A stretch of 12,760 nucleotides of DNA from RFQD01 sp049314515 (GTDB taxonomy: Bacteria > Actinomycetota > Actinomycetes > Actinomycetales > Microbacteriaceae). The stretch's first letter is position 1, and every line of letters starts with the position of its first letter. The position numbers were made by a program, and so were the translations under genes. Positions 6,541 to 12,760 of this stretch are shown piece by piece. The notes beneath the pieces were generated by a model, which saw nothing but the letters and a program-made list of their open reading frames with translations, was not told where the DNA came from and made no database searches. The stretch covers positions 1 to 12,760 of the forward strand of contig JBMOEY010000039.1 in the NCBI GenBank assembly GCA_049314515.1, in the 5' to 3' direction.

Positions 6541-7616
6541 TGCCAGAACGTGATCAATGGGTTACTCGTGTCAACGAGCGACTTCAGAATTTTCTCGAAC
6601 AACGAGCCTCCGATATGTTCGCCCTGGGCCACGACGTTTCGAGCTTCGACATCTTCGCTCGTCAATTTTTGACCGGCGGAAAGCGGTTTCGGGCGCTCTG
6701 CGCGATTTACGGCTTTCGCACTCACGACGAGCACATCACCGAAAACGCAATAGACATCGCAGCGGCGCTCGAAGTTTTCCATGCGGCTGCCCTCGTTCAC
6801 GACGACATTATGGACAGCTCAGACACTCGTCGTGGCAACCCATCGGCCCACCGCGCTTTCGAACACTTACATTCTCAAGCGGGCTGGTCCGGCGATGGTG
6901 CCTCGTTCGGCGTTAACGCCGCGCTTCTTTTTGGTGACCTACTCCTTGCCTATTGCGACGAGCTCATCGCTCATGCGTTGACCTCACTCGACGCGCGAAC
7001 TCGTGAACGTACTCGACGTGAATTTGATCGCATGCGCAGAGAGGTAACTCTGGGTCAGTATCTCGACGTCGTAGAAGAACGCGCCTGGCCCACCGTTTCA
7101 ATCACGGACGCGCTGGATCGCGCCAGCCGAGTCGTCGTTTTCAAGTCCGCGAAGTATTCGATCGAGGCTCCACTCGTCATCGGTGCAGCACTTGCGGGCG
7201 CAAGCGACGATGATCTGGATGCACTTCGTGCCTTTGGACTGCCACTCGGCGTTGCCTTCCAACTTCGCGATGACATGCTGGGCGTCTTTGGCGACCCGGA
7301 AGTCACGGGGAAACCTGCTGGTGACGACATTCGTGAGGGAAAACGCACGGTGCTGATCGCCGTGGCTATGGAGCGACTCGACTCAGAAACCTCAGGCACA
7401 CTCAATCAACTTCTTGGCGATAGAAATCTCTCACCGGAGCAGATTGAATCGGTGCGCTCGACACTCGTCGAATGCGGAGCTCATGATGAAGTTGAAAAAT
7501 TAATCACGGAGTATGTGAGCCAGGCACTGACCGCCCTTGAGGAGTCCTCGGCGTCGTCAGACACCATAACTTCTCTTCGCGATTTGGCTCTCGGAGTGAC
7601 AAACCGCGTTTCTTAG
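6540..7616 (+). CDS. idsA: Polyprenyl (geranylgeranyl-type) diphosphate synthase
   Basis: 358 aa, a trans-isoprenyl diphosphate synthase that condenses isopentenyl diphosphate with an allylic diphosphate to build linear C20 or longer chains. Visible motifs are GGKRFR (46-51, isopentenyl diphosphate binding), the first Asp-rich motif DDIMD (88-92) followed by RRG, GQYLD (172-176), FKSAKYS (201-207), and the second Asp-rich region RDDMLGVFGD (243-252) followed by GKPAGDDIREGKRT (257-270), typical of actinobacterial IdsA/GrcC. The residues four and five before the first motif are both alanine, which argues for a product longer than C15. The GTG at 6540 fits a leaderless transcript. In M. tuberculosis the idsA2 gene occupies the equivalent place. 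The exact chain length cannot be read from sequence, and the gene symbol is by family. Confidence 0.9.
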   Translation: MPERDQWVTRVNERLQNFLEQRASDMFALGHDVSSFDIFARQFLTGGKRFRALCAIYGFRTHDEHITENAIDIAAALEVFHAAALVHDDIMDSSDTRRGNPSAHRAFEHLHSQAGWSGDGASFGVNAALLFGDLLLAYCDELIAHALTSLDARTRERTRREFDRMRREVTLGQYLDVVEERAWPTVSITDALDRASRVVVFKSAKYSIEAPLVIGAALAGASDDDLDALRAFGLPLGVAFQLRDDMLGVFGDPEVTGKPAGDDIREGKRTVLIAVAMERLDSETSGTLNQLLGDRNLSPEQIESVRSTLVECGAHDEVEKLITEYVSQALTALEESSASSDTITSLRDLALGVTNRVS

Positions 7617-7677
7617 CATGACTCACCCGCGAACCTACGACGCTCCTGCACGACAGTTTTTTGTGGCTAGTGAGCAA

Positions 7678-8025
7678 CTAGGCCAACGTCATCGCCACGC
7701 GACGAACCTCCGACTTTCGACCAGACCGGAGCGCCGCAATGGGTGAGGCGCCCAACGTGTCATCTGGCTCCAGCAACCACGTCACAATTTCGTGATCCGT
7801 GAAATGTAAATCACTCAGCACGATGATCGTGCCATGAAGTTCAGTAAGTGGATGACCATCCCGAACGAATGAGGCGGGCACGCGCAGCGGTCCTCCCTCA
7901 TGTCGGATACCAACGAGGTGACGTTCTTCGAGGAGGCGTCGAATCTTGCTCTGCGAAATACCCAGAGCCTCGACGAGTTGCGGAACGGTGAGCCAGTCAA
8001 CCTCATCAAATGCAGGATTTGTCAC
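7678..8025 (-). CDS. Rv2175c-like helix-turn-helix DNA-binding protein
   Basis: 115 aa from GTG 8025-8023. An N-terminal winged-helix/excisionase-like segment (WLTVPQLVEALGISQSKIRRLLEERHLVGIR, 11-41) is followed by PLRVPASFV (46-54) and a C-terminal domain with GTIIVLSDLHFTDHEIVTWLLEPDDTL (65-91). It ends in RPVDAL-like PIAALRSGRKSEVRRVAMTLA. This order matches M. tuberculosis Rv2175c, a DNA-binding protein reported as a substrate of the neighbouring kinase PknL. The frame is open to a TTG at 8157, but the extra residues look non-coding. GTG 8031 is a close alternative. CAAACT lies 7 nt before GTG 8025 and no Shine-Dalgarno sequence is present. The short N-terminus leaves little room for the Thr9-type phosphosite described in the mycobacterial protein. 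The DNA target is unknown. Confidence 0.8.
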   Translation of the reverse strand: MTNPAFDEVDWLTVPQLVEALGISQSKIRRLLEERHLVGIRHEGGPLRVPASFVRDGHPLTELHGTIIVLSDLHFTDHEIVTWLLEPDDTLGASPIAALRSGRKSEVRRVAMTLA

Positions 8026-8253
8026 AGCCACGAGTTTGCCACGACAGGGCGTTCGCGCAAAACGCCGAACGTAATGCCGAGTCTTTGGCTCCTTGCTCGG
8101 GATACTCGATTCAAGTCCGGTCGGATTCACCCGACAAATCAGAAGAAAAGCCGACAACTACGAGGGTGGTGGCACGTGGTTCATCAGCACTTCCGCTCGA
8201 CCCACAGTGCAGCGACCCCCATCATTCCTGATTCAGTTCGAGCTCCTCGCGGA
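8026..8253. other. Divergent intergenic region between the Rv2175c-like and LysM genes
   Basis: About 228 nt without a credible gene. On the minus strand CAAACT (8038-8033), with TTTGCG 17 nt further upstream, could serve the Rv2175c-like gene. A small perfect hairpin GTCGG/CCGAC lies at 8120-8135. On the minus strand TTGTCGG occurs twice about 22 nt apart. I see no clear promoter for the LysM gene. Frames open through here on both strands do not resemble proteins. Confidence 0.4.
8033..8038 (-). promoter_or_regulatory. Candidate -10 element of the Rv2175c-like gene
   Basis: CAAACT on the minus strand is 7 nt before GTG 8025, the same geometry as TAGACT before the kinase start. A TTTGCG lies 17 nt upstream as a possible -35. 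The match is weak and supports a leaderless transcript only by analogy. Confidence 0.3.
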
Positions 8254-8814
8254 GTGTTCTCGTTGTTCCGCAAGGCTCGCACCGCGACTTCTCTCGCAGT
8301 GGCGGCAACTGTCGGCCTCCTTTTTGGGGCTGGCGTCGGGGCATCCCCCGCCGTCGCATCGGATGAACCGCGTGACGCACCGCAACCAGGATTCGGCGGA
8401 TCCCGTCCTGTGTCGACGCCAAACCCAGCGAAGCCGGGTGAGACTCGTCCGCGCATCCACACAGTCGCAGCCGGGGATACTCTCTCTGCTATTGCAGGAC
8501 GATACGGGGTTTCGACCGCCGGACTCTTGACAGCAAACGGTTTGAGCTGGAAAACGATGATATTTGCCGGTCAGGTCTTGCACATCCCGCAATTCTCTTC
8601 AGACCCTTACGACCGTAGCGAACCGGAAGTACTTTCGCGGTACCGAGTCGCGGCGGGAGATTCCCTGGCGAGCATCGCGTCTTTCTATGGTGTCCAGCCT
8701 GTGGCACTCATGACCGCGAATGGACTCGGTCCGCAAAGTCGCCTCGTAGTTGGTCAGCGACTCGTGATTCCCAATGCAGAGATCATGGGAGAGCTGCCCG
8801 CGCCCGGCGCCTAA
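8254..8814 (+). CDS. Secreted protein with two LysM peptidoglycan-binding domains
   Basis: 186 aa from GTG 8254. The order is a signal peptide (basic FRKAR, hydrophobic LAVAATVGLLFGAGVGA, probable cleavage after PAVA near residue 35), a Pro/Gly-rich linker (about 36-66), LysM 1 (68-112, HTVAAGDTLSAIAGRYGVS...LHIP) and LysM 2 (129-173, YRVAAGDSLASIASFYGVQ...LVIP). There is a short tail and no catalytic domain. LysM domains bind GlcNAc-containing glycans, so the protein probably coats or tethers to the wall. The start is uncertain: TTG 8263 has GGAG 8 nt upstream and gives an equally good signal peptide, while GTG 8176 would give a long odd N-terminus. The stop is 71 nt before the kinase start, on the same strand. 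The role is inferred from domains only. Confidence 0.85.
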   Translation: MFSLFRKARTATSLAVAATVGLLFGAGVGASPAVASDEPRDAPQPGFGGSRPVSTPNPAKPGETRPRIHTVAAGDTLSAIAGRYGVSTAGLLTANGLSWKTMIFAGQVLHIPQFSSDPYDRSEPEVLSRYRVAAGDSLASIASFYGVQPVALMTANGLGPQSRLVVGQRLVIPNAEIMGELPAPGA

Positions 8815-8872
8815 TCCGCCACACCTTCTTCGCACACGTGTTTCGCTGGCCTGCGCGTTGGTCGTAGTTGCC

Positions 8873-8886
8873 TAGACTTTTGGGCA
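8873..8886 (+). promoter_or_regulatory. -10 element and probable leaderless start of the kinase gene
   Basis: TAGACT (8873-8878) is followed 7 nt later by the ATG at 8886. There is no Shine-Dalgarno match in between. Together with TAGGCT before the prenyl synthase this gives a shared TAGRCT element at nearly the same distance from the start codon. No good -35 is visible. Confidence 0.5.
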
Positions 8887-10775
8887 TGAGTGCTTCGCCC
8901 GCAGACGTCGTGATTGGGCGCCTCATTGACGGCAGATACCAAGTCACTCAGCGAATAGCGCGTGGCGGGATGGCCACGGTTTACCTCGCCACGGATCTCC
9001 GACTCGAGCGCCGAGTTGCCGTCAAAGTGATGCACAGTCACCTGGCTGATGACGCTGCTTTCAGCGCCCGATTCATTCAAGAAGCCCGGTCGGCCGCTCG
9101 ACTGGCTCATCCCAACGTTGTCAGTGTTTTCGATCAGGGACAAGACACTGACATGGCTTATCTGATTATGGAATATCTGCCGGGAATCACTCTTCGGGAT
9201 CTGCTCAAGGACTACGGAAAGCTCACCGCAGAACAGACCGTCGACATTATGGATGCGGTTCTTCGTGGCCTCACGGCAGCACACGAATCGGGGATCATTC
9301 ACCGCGACCTCAAGCCAGAAAATGTATTACTCGCCGATGACGGCCGAATCAAAATTGGTGATTTTGGTCTCGCACGAGCGACGAGTGCTAACACGGCTTC
9401 GGGCCAAGCACTGCTTGGCACGATTGCGTATTTGAGCCCCGAACTGTTGACCCGGGGCACCGCAGATGCGAGAAGTGACATCTACGCCCTCGGCATCATG
9501 ATGTACGAAATGTTGACCGGGGTGCAACCTTTCACAGGCGACCAACCGATGCAAGTGGCGTATCAGCACGCGCACAACGACGTACCTCGTCCGTCGATAC
9601 TCAACCCAAACGTCCCCCGCCAGCTCGACGACATCGTGCTGTGGGCAACACAGCGATCCCCGGAACAACGGCCCGCCAGCGCCGCCATCCTCCTTAACGC
9701 GCTCATCGAAGCGGAGCTTGGACTCAAGCGACCAACCACGGCCACTGGTATGACGACTCAACAGACAATTGTGATGCCGGCCGGCGAAGCGCCAAGCACT
9801 GACTCGACGCGCATCTTGACCGGCAGTCTTCGACAGCTCAACTCCGAGACGGATGTCGTCGCTGCATTGCACACGACCACGCAATCGCGCAAAAAGCGAA
9901 CGCTCGCCCTCATCATTGCGACCGTTGTCTTGGCACTGGTCGGCGGAGGTGGGGCGTGGTTCTTCACGGCAGGCCCTGGGGCGCTCGAAACGGTTCCCGC
10001 AGTCGCGGGTATGAACCCTGACGAGGCTAAATCGACAATTGAAGCGGTGGGCTTCACTGTTGTTTCGGGTGAAATTAACTCGGCCACGGTCCCCAAGGGA
10101 CTGGTTGCGGCTACGGACCCGCAAGAGGGCGGACTCGCTGCGCGTGGATCAAAAATTACGCTTCTCGTCTCTATTGGACCAAAAATGCTGACCGTTCCAG
10201 CATTCGCAGGCATGCCCGAGGCGCAAGCGACTCGGGCGGCAACCGACGCAGGCTTTACGGTCGAGCCATCGAAGGTTCTTTTCTCGGCTGATGTTGCAAC
10301 GGGCTCCGTCATCAGCGCCCTCGACGCTCAGGGCGCGGCGCTCCCCACCACGTTCCCTGAAGGAGGTGCAATCACGTTCATTGTTTCGGCAGGCCCGATT
10401 CCGGACGTCGTCGGAAAATCCCTCGAGGACGCAACCCGCACGTTGCGTGACGCAGGTCTCACAGTGGGCGCTCAGAGCGAAGAATTCAGCGACACCATCG
10501 AGTCGGGAAAAATCATCTCTCTCGTGATTCCCGACGCTGGATTGAAACCCGGCGACGTCATCGATGTGGTCGTTTCGAAAGGTCCTGACCTTGTCGACGT
10601 CCCGAACGTGGTCGGCTGGACTGTTTCCGATGCACTGGCCAAGCTCACGGAGCTGGGCTTCAACGCCTCGACGAACACACCAGAGCAATACTGGGACACC
10701 AAGGTCAAATCTCAATCCATCGTCGGACCTCAGCGTCGTGGATCCGATGTGGTCGTCTACAACCCGAGCCCCTAA
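8886..10775 (+). CDS. pknL: Transmembrane Ser/Thr protein kinase with four PASTA repeats (PknL/PknB type)
   Basis: 629 aa. The cytoplasmic kinase domain (about 18-280) has a glycine-rich loop ARGGMATVY (25-33), VAVKVM with catalytic K47, HRDLKPEN (139-146), DFGLAR (159-164) and GTIAYLSPE (178-186), so it should be active. A Thr/Ser-rich juxtamembrane linker (about 281-335) precedes RKKR and a membrane span (about 338-361). Outside the cell are four PASTA repeats (about 369-432, 433-503, 504-567 and 568-629), the modules that bind muropeptides or lipid II in PknB-like kinases. The position between the Rv2175c-like gene and aroG matches M. tuberculosis pknL, which as I recall lacks PASTA domains. 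The symbol is therefore positional. The ATG at 8886 is chosen over a TTG six codons earlier because TAGACT would lie inside that longer frame. Confidence 0.92.
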   Translation: MSASPADVVIGRLIDGRYQVTQRIARGGMATVYLATDLRLERRVAVKVMHSHLADDAAFSARFIQEARSAARLAHPNVVSVFDQGQDTDMAYLIMEYLPGITLRDLLKDYGKLTAEQTVDIMDAVLRGLTAAHESGIIHRDLKPENVLLADDGRIKIGDFGLARATSANTASGQALLGTIAYLSPELLTRGTADARSDIYALGIMMYEMLTGVQPFTGDQPMQVAYQHAHNDVPRPSILNPNVPRQLDDIVLWATQRSPEQRPASAAILLNALIEAELGLKRPTTATGMTTQQTIVMPAGEAPSTDSTRILTGSLRQLNSETDVVAALHTTTQSRKKRTLALIIATVVLALVGGGGAWFFTAGPGALETVPAVAGMNPDEAKSTIEAVGFTVVSGEINSATVPKGLVAATDPQEGGLAARGSKITLLVSIGPKMLTVPAFAGMPEAQATRAATDAGFTVEPSKVLFSADVATGSVISALDAQGAALPTTFPEGGAITFIVSAGPIPDVVGKSLEDATRTLRDAGLTVGAQSEEFSDTIESGKIISLVIPDAGLKPGDVIDVVVSKGPDLVDVPNVVGWTVSDALAKLTELGFNASTNTPEQYWDTKVKSQSIVGPQRRGSDVVVYNPSP

Positions 10776-10797
10776 TTGCTTCGCTCGCAGCGAAAGG
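10776..10797. terminator. Short hairpin between convergent pknL and aroG
   Basis: The 22-nt gap between the two stop codons contains TTCGCT (10780-10785) and AGCGAA (10789-10794), a perfect 6-bp stem with a three-base loop. Neither side has a T-run. It could slow transcription from both directions, but it is weak as an intrinsic terminator. Confidence 0.3.
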
Positions 10798-12171
10798 CTA
10801 GGTACGGTGCTTGAGTTCCTCGGCCACCAGAAACGCGAGCTCGAGTGACTGACTGTGATTGAGCCGCGGGTCGCAGAGGGATTCGTATCGAGTAGCGAGT
10901 GACTCTTCGTCGATCATCTCCGATCCCCCTAAACATTCCGTCACATCGTCGCCGGTGAGCTCAACGTGCATCCCGCCTGGGTATGTGCCCACGGCTCGAT
11001 GCGCCTCGAAGAAGCCTTGTACCTCGTCGAGCACGTCGTCGAATCGACGAGTTTTGTAGCCATTCGGAGTCGTCATGCCGTTGCCATGCATGGGATCGGT
11101 TATCCACAGGGGTTTTGCGTCACTCGACTTCACTGCTTCGAGAAGCGGGGGCAGCGCCTCGCGAATCTTGCTCGCACCCATTCGAGTAATCAGAGTCAAT
11201 CGTCCGGGTTCGCGATGCGGGTCTAGTTTGTCAATGAGGGCGAGTACATCATCAGCAGAAGTTGTCGGACCCAACTTGACGCCGATTGGGTTACGCACGC
11301 GAGACAGGAAGTCCACGTGGGCACCGTCAATTTCGCGGGTGCGCTCACCAATCCAGACGAAATGAGCTGAGGTGTTGTACGGCGTGCCGGTTCGCGAGTC
11401 GATGCGTGTCATTGGCCGCTCGTAGTCCATCAGCAGTGCCTCGTGACTCACAAAAAACTCAGTCCGCTTGAGGGCTTCGAAGTCGGCCCCGCAGGCGGTC
11501 ATGAAGTTGATGGCCCGATCGATTTCACGAGCGAGTTGCTCGTAACGAGAATTCGCCGGATTCGAAGTGAACCCTTTATTCCAGTTGTGAACTTCTCGGA
11601 GATCGGCAAAACCACCCTGAGTAAACGCTCGAATGAGGTTCAACGTGGAGGCGGCCGTGTGGTAGCCCTGAATCATTCGAGCCGGATCAGCCACACGGGA
11701 TTCGGGGGTGAAATCGTAGCCATTGACAATGTCACCCCGGTAAGCCGGCAAGGTAATGTCTCCGCGAGTTTCCGTTTCACTCGATCGCGGCTTGGCAAAT
11801 TGGCCCGCCATGCGACCCATCTTGATGACGGGCAACTCGGCCGCATAGGTGAGAACAACAGCCATCTGCAGCAGTGTCTTCACGCGATTTCGTATTTGAT
11901 CGGCAGTCGCCGCGGCAAAAGTTTCAGCACAGTCGCCACCCTGAAGGAGAAAAGCTTGCCCACTTGCGGCAACAGCGAGTCTTTCGCGCAACGTGTCAAC
12001 TTCACCCGCAAAAACCAACGGGGGAAGGGAAGCCAGTTTCGCCGACGCCTCGACAACGGCCGCCTGGTCGAGCCACGGAGGCTGTTGCTTGATGGGAAGC
12101 GTGCGCCACGCATCCAAACCATCAATCACGGTTTGAGATGGCGCAATTACGGCCTCATTCGTCAATGACAC
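10798..12171 (-). CDS. aroG: Class II 3-deoxy-D-arabino-heptulosonate 7-phosphate synthase
   Basis: 457 aa, close to the 462 aa of M. tuberculosis AroG. It condenses phosphoenolpyruvate with erythrose 4-phosphate, the first step of the shikimate pathway to aromatic amino acids. The class II type is recognised by FLLQGGDCAETF (74-85), KMGRMAGQFAKPRS (117-130), YRGDIVNG (144-151), SHEALLMDYER (242-252), WIGERTREIDGAH (273-285), GVKLGPT (297-303), DPMHGN (359-364), HVELTGDDVTECLGG (402-416) and CDPRLN (433-438). The expected metal ligands C81, H362, E404 and D434 are all present. The start is GTG at 12171-12169, with GAGGAG about 11 nt upstream, a slightly long spacing. The gene faces pknL tail to tail and follows plsC on the same strand. 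An N-terminal segment of about 50 residues resembles the one in the mycobacterial enzyme. Confidence 0.96.
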   Translation of the reverse strand: MSLTNEAVIAPSQTVIDGLDAWRTLPIKQQPPWLDQAAVVEASAKLASLPPLVFAGEVDTLRERLAVAASGQAFLLQGGDCAETFAAATADQIRNRVKTLLQMAVVLTYAAELPVIKMGRMAGQFAKPRSSETETRGDITLPAYRGDIVNGYDFTPESRVADPARMIQGYHTAASTLNLIRAFTQGGFADLREVHNWNKGFTSNPANSRYEQLAREIDRAINFMTACGADFEALKRTEFFVSHEALLMDYERPMTRIDSRTGTPYNTSAHFVWIGERTREIDGAHVDFLSRVRNPIGVKLGPTTSADDVLALIDKLDPHREPGRLTLITRMGASKIREALPPLLEAVKSSDAKPLWITDPMHGNGMTTPNGYKTRRFDDVLDEVQGFFEAHRAVGTYPGGMHVELTGDDVTECLGGSEMIDEESLATRYESLCDPRLNHSQSLELAFLVAEELKHRT

Positions 12172-12250
12172 AGACGTCAGTGCTCCTCAACTCAACGTGA
12201 ATGCAGCAATAAAGAACTGTGACACCGGCACGGTCCGCTACAAGAAAAGA
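12172..12250 (-). other. Gap between plsC and aroG
   Basis: 79 nt. On the minus strand a small ACCG/CGGT hairpin (12224-12234) is followed by a partly T-rich stretch, a weak terminator at best. TTGTAG and ACAGTT, 17 nt apart, could be a poor promoter for aroG. Co-transcription of plsC and aroG and a separate aroG promoter are both possible. Confidence 0.25.
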
Positions 12251-12760
12251 CTACCGAGAAACGAGGGCTCGCTTTTCCTTGACGGTACTGGCATAGACAT
12301 CGACGTAGTTTTGTCCGCTCAGCCCAAGCAGCTCGTACATTATTTCGTCTGTCACCGCTCGCAAAATGAATCGGTCGCCCTCGAGTCCGTAGAAGCGACT
12401 GAAATCGAGCGGTTCGCCAAAAATCACACCGATTCGCCGTATCTTGGGGAGCTTTGTGCCGATTGGCATGACCTTCTCCGTGTCAATCATTGCTACGGGG
12501 ATGACAGGCACTCGTGCCTCGAGAATCATGCGCGCGACACCGGTACGGCCACGATACATCTGCCCGTCCGGGCTGCGCGTGCCCTCCGGGTAAATGCCGA
12601 GTACTTTTCCGTCGGCAAGAACTTGCAGACCAGTGTTGAGAGATGCCTCGGATGCCTTGCCGCCCGATCGATCGATCGGAAGCTGCCCCGTGCCAAGAAA
12701 AAACATCTTGGTCAACCAGCCCTTGAGGCCCTTCCCCGTGAAGTAGTCGCTCTTGGCAAG
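12251..12760 (-). CDS. plsC: PlsC-like 1-acylglycerol-3-phosphate O-acyltransferase, C-terminal part (cut by window edge)
   Basis: 169 C-terminal residues are visible, and the frame is open through the right edge. The in-frame TTG at 12715 is not the start, because upstream codons continue the family pattern (LAKSDYFTGKGLKGW). The enzyme acylates lysophosphatidic acid to phosphatidic acid at the inner membrane face. Visible motifs are the FxxGTGQLPIDRSGG region (about 21-34 of the fragment), GIYPEGTRSPDG (about 55-66, the phosphate-binding EGTR block) and VPVIPVAM (block IV). The catalytic NHxxxxD motif should lie just outside the window, so activity cannot be judged. A plsC-type gene near aroG is also found in mycobacteria (Rv2182c, from memory). 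The acyl acceptor is inferred from the family; related members act on other lipids. Confidence 0.88.
   Translation of the reverse strand, partial: LAKSDYFTGKGLKGWLTKMFFLGTGQLPIDRSGGKASEASLNTGLQVLADGKVLGIYPEGTRSPDGQMYRGRTGVARMILEARVPVIPVAMIDTEKVMPIGTKLPKIRRIGVIFGEPLDFSRFYGLEGDRFILRAVTDEIMYELLGLSGQNYVDVYASTVKEKRALVSR

Noticed and set aside
7617..7677. Possible terminator between the convergent prenyl synthase and Rv2175c-like genes (a six-T run at 7657-7662)
   Set aside because: Only a 3-bp stem (CTG/CAG) precedes the T-run. A CTCAC/GTGAG pairing spans more than 40 nt and is too weak to call.
8100..8135. tRNA-like stretch with a TTCAAGTCC resembling a T-loop
   Set aside because: The flanking bases do not pair as a T-stem and no acceptor, D or anticodon arm can be drawn.
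8010..8231. 73-codon plus-strand frame in the divergent region
   Set aside because: It overlaps the start of the Rv2175c-like gene, has no ribosome binding site and its product resembles nothing I know.
9327..10124. 265-codon minus-strand frame opposite the kinase
   Set aside because: It is antisense to the kinase domain and linker and its composition is typical of a shadow frame.
11443..12168. 241-codon open frame on the plus strand opposite aroG
   Set aside because: It is antisense to a complete class II DAHP synthase, with low-quality composition and no start signal.
12716..12760. Start of plsC at TTG 12715
   Set aside because: Codons upstream to the window edge continue an acyltransferase-like sequence, so the gene is simply truncated by the window.

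Overview
The window is a stretch of actinobacterial chromosome centred on the left end of the division and cell wall (dcw) cluster. Three things point to an actinobacterium: a class II (AroG-type) DAHP synthase, a DUF3040 membrane protein next to mraZ, and a gene order matching the Mycobacterium tuberculosis block from murF/murE through pbpB, rsmH, mraZ, the DUF3040 gene, idsA2, Rv2175c, pknL and aroG to a plsC-type acyltransferase (as I recall it). The moderate GC content and a MurE that lacks the DNPR motif of diaminopimelate-adding enzymes suggest Microbacteriaceae, whose peptidoglycan often carries another residue at position 3. The family assignment is inference, and I cannot name a genus.

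Layout. Positions 1-5804 (minus strand) read mraZ > rsmH > ftsL > ftsI > murE > murF, with murF cut by the left edge. The cluster is driven from a region at about 5805-5960 that holds two sets of 10-bp-period MraZ boxes. Two four-base ATGA overlaps (rsmH/ftsL, murE/murF) show tight coupling. Two gaps of about 100 nt (mraZ-rsmH and ftsI-murE) contain inverted repeats. Just upstream is a minus-strand DUF3040 gene with its own strong terminator. Divergent from it, on the plus strand at 6540-7616, is a polyprenyl diphosphate synthase. Next come a small minus-strand Rv2175c-like DNA-binding protein, a divergent secreted double-LysM protein, and a membrane Ser/Thr kinase with four PASTA repeats. Convergent with the kinase is the class II DAHP synthase on the minus strand, preceded by the 3' part of a PlsC-like acyltransferase that runs off the right edge.

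How they work together. MurE and MurF build the muropeptide precursor. FtsI cross-links septal peptidoglycan in partnership with FtsL. RsmH modifies 16S rRNA, and MraZ is the cluster's regulator. The prenyl synthase supplies isoprenoid chains (quinone, carotenoid or lipid-carrier precursors). The PASTA kinase and the LysM protein are both built to bind peptidoglycan, and the Rv2175c-like protein is the probable cytoplasmic partner of the kinase.

I see no mobile element, CRISPR array, phage gene or evident new defence system. The points worth a second look are regulatory and structural: the MraZ box arrangement, an inverted repeat ahead of rsmH, the MurE motif changes, apparently leaderless starts, and the LysM gene beside the kinase.
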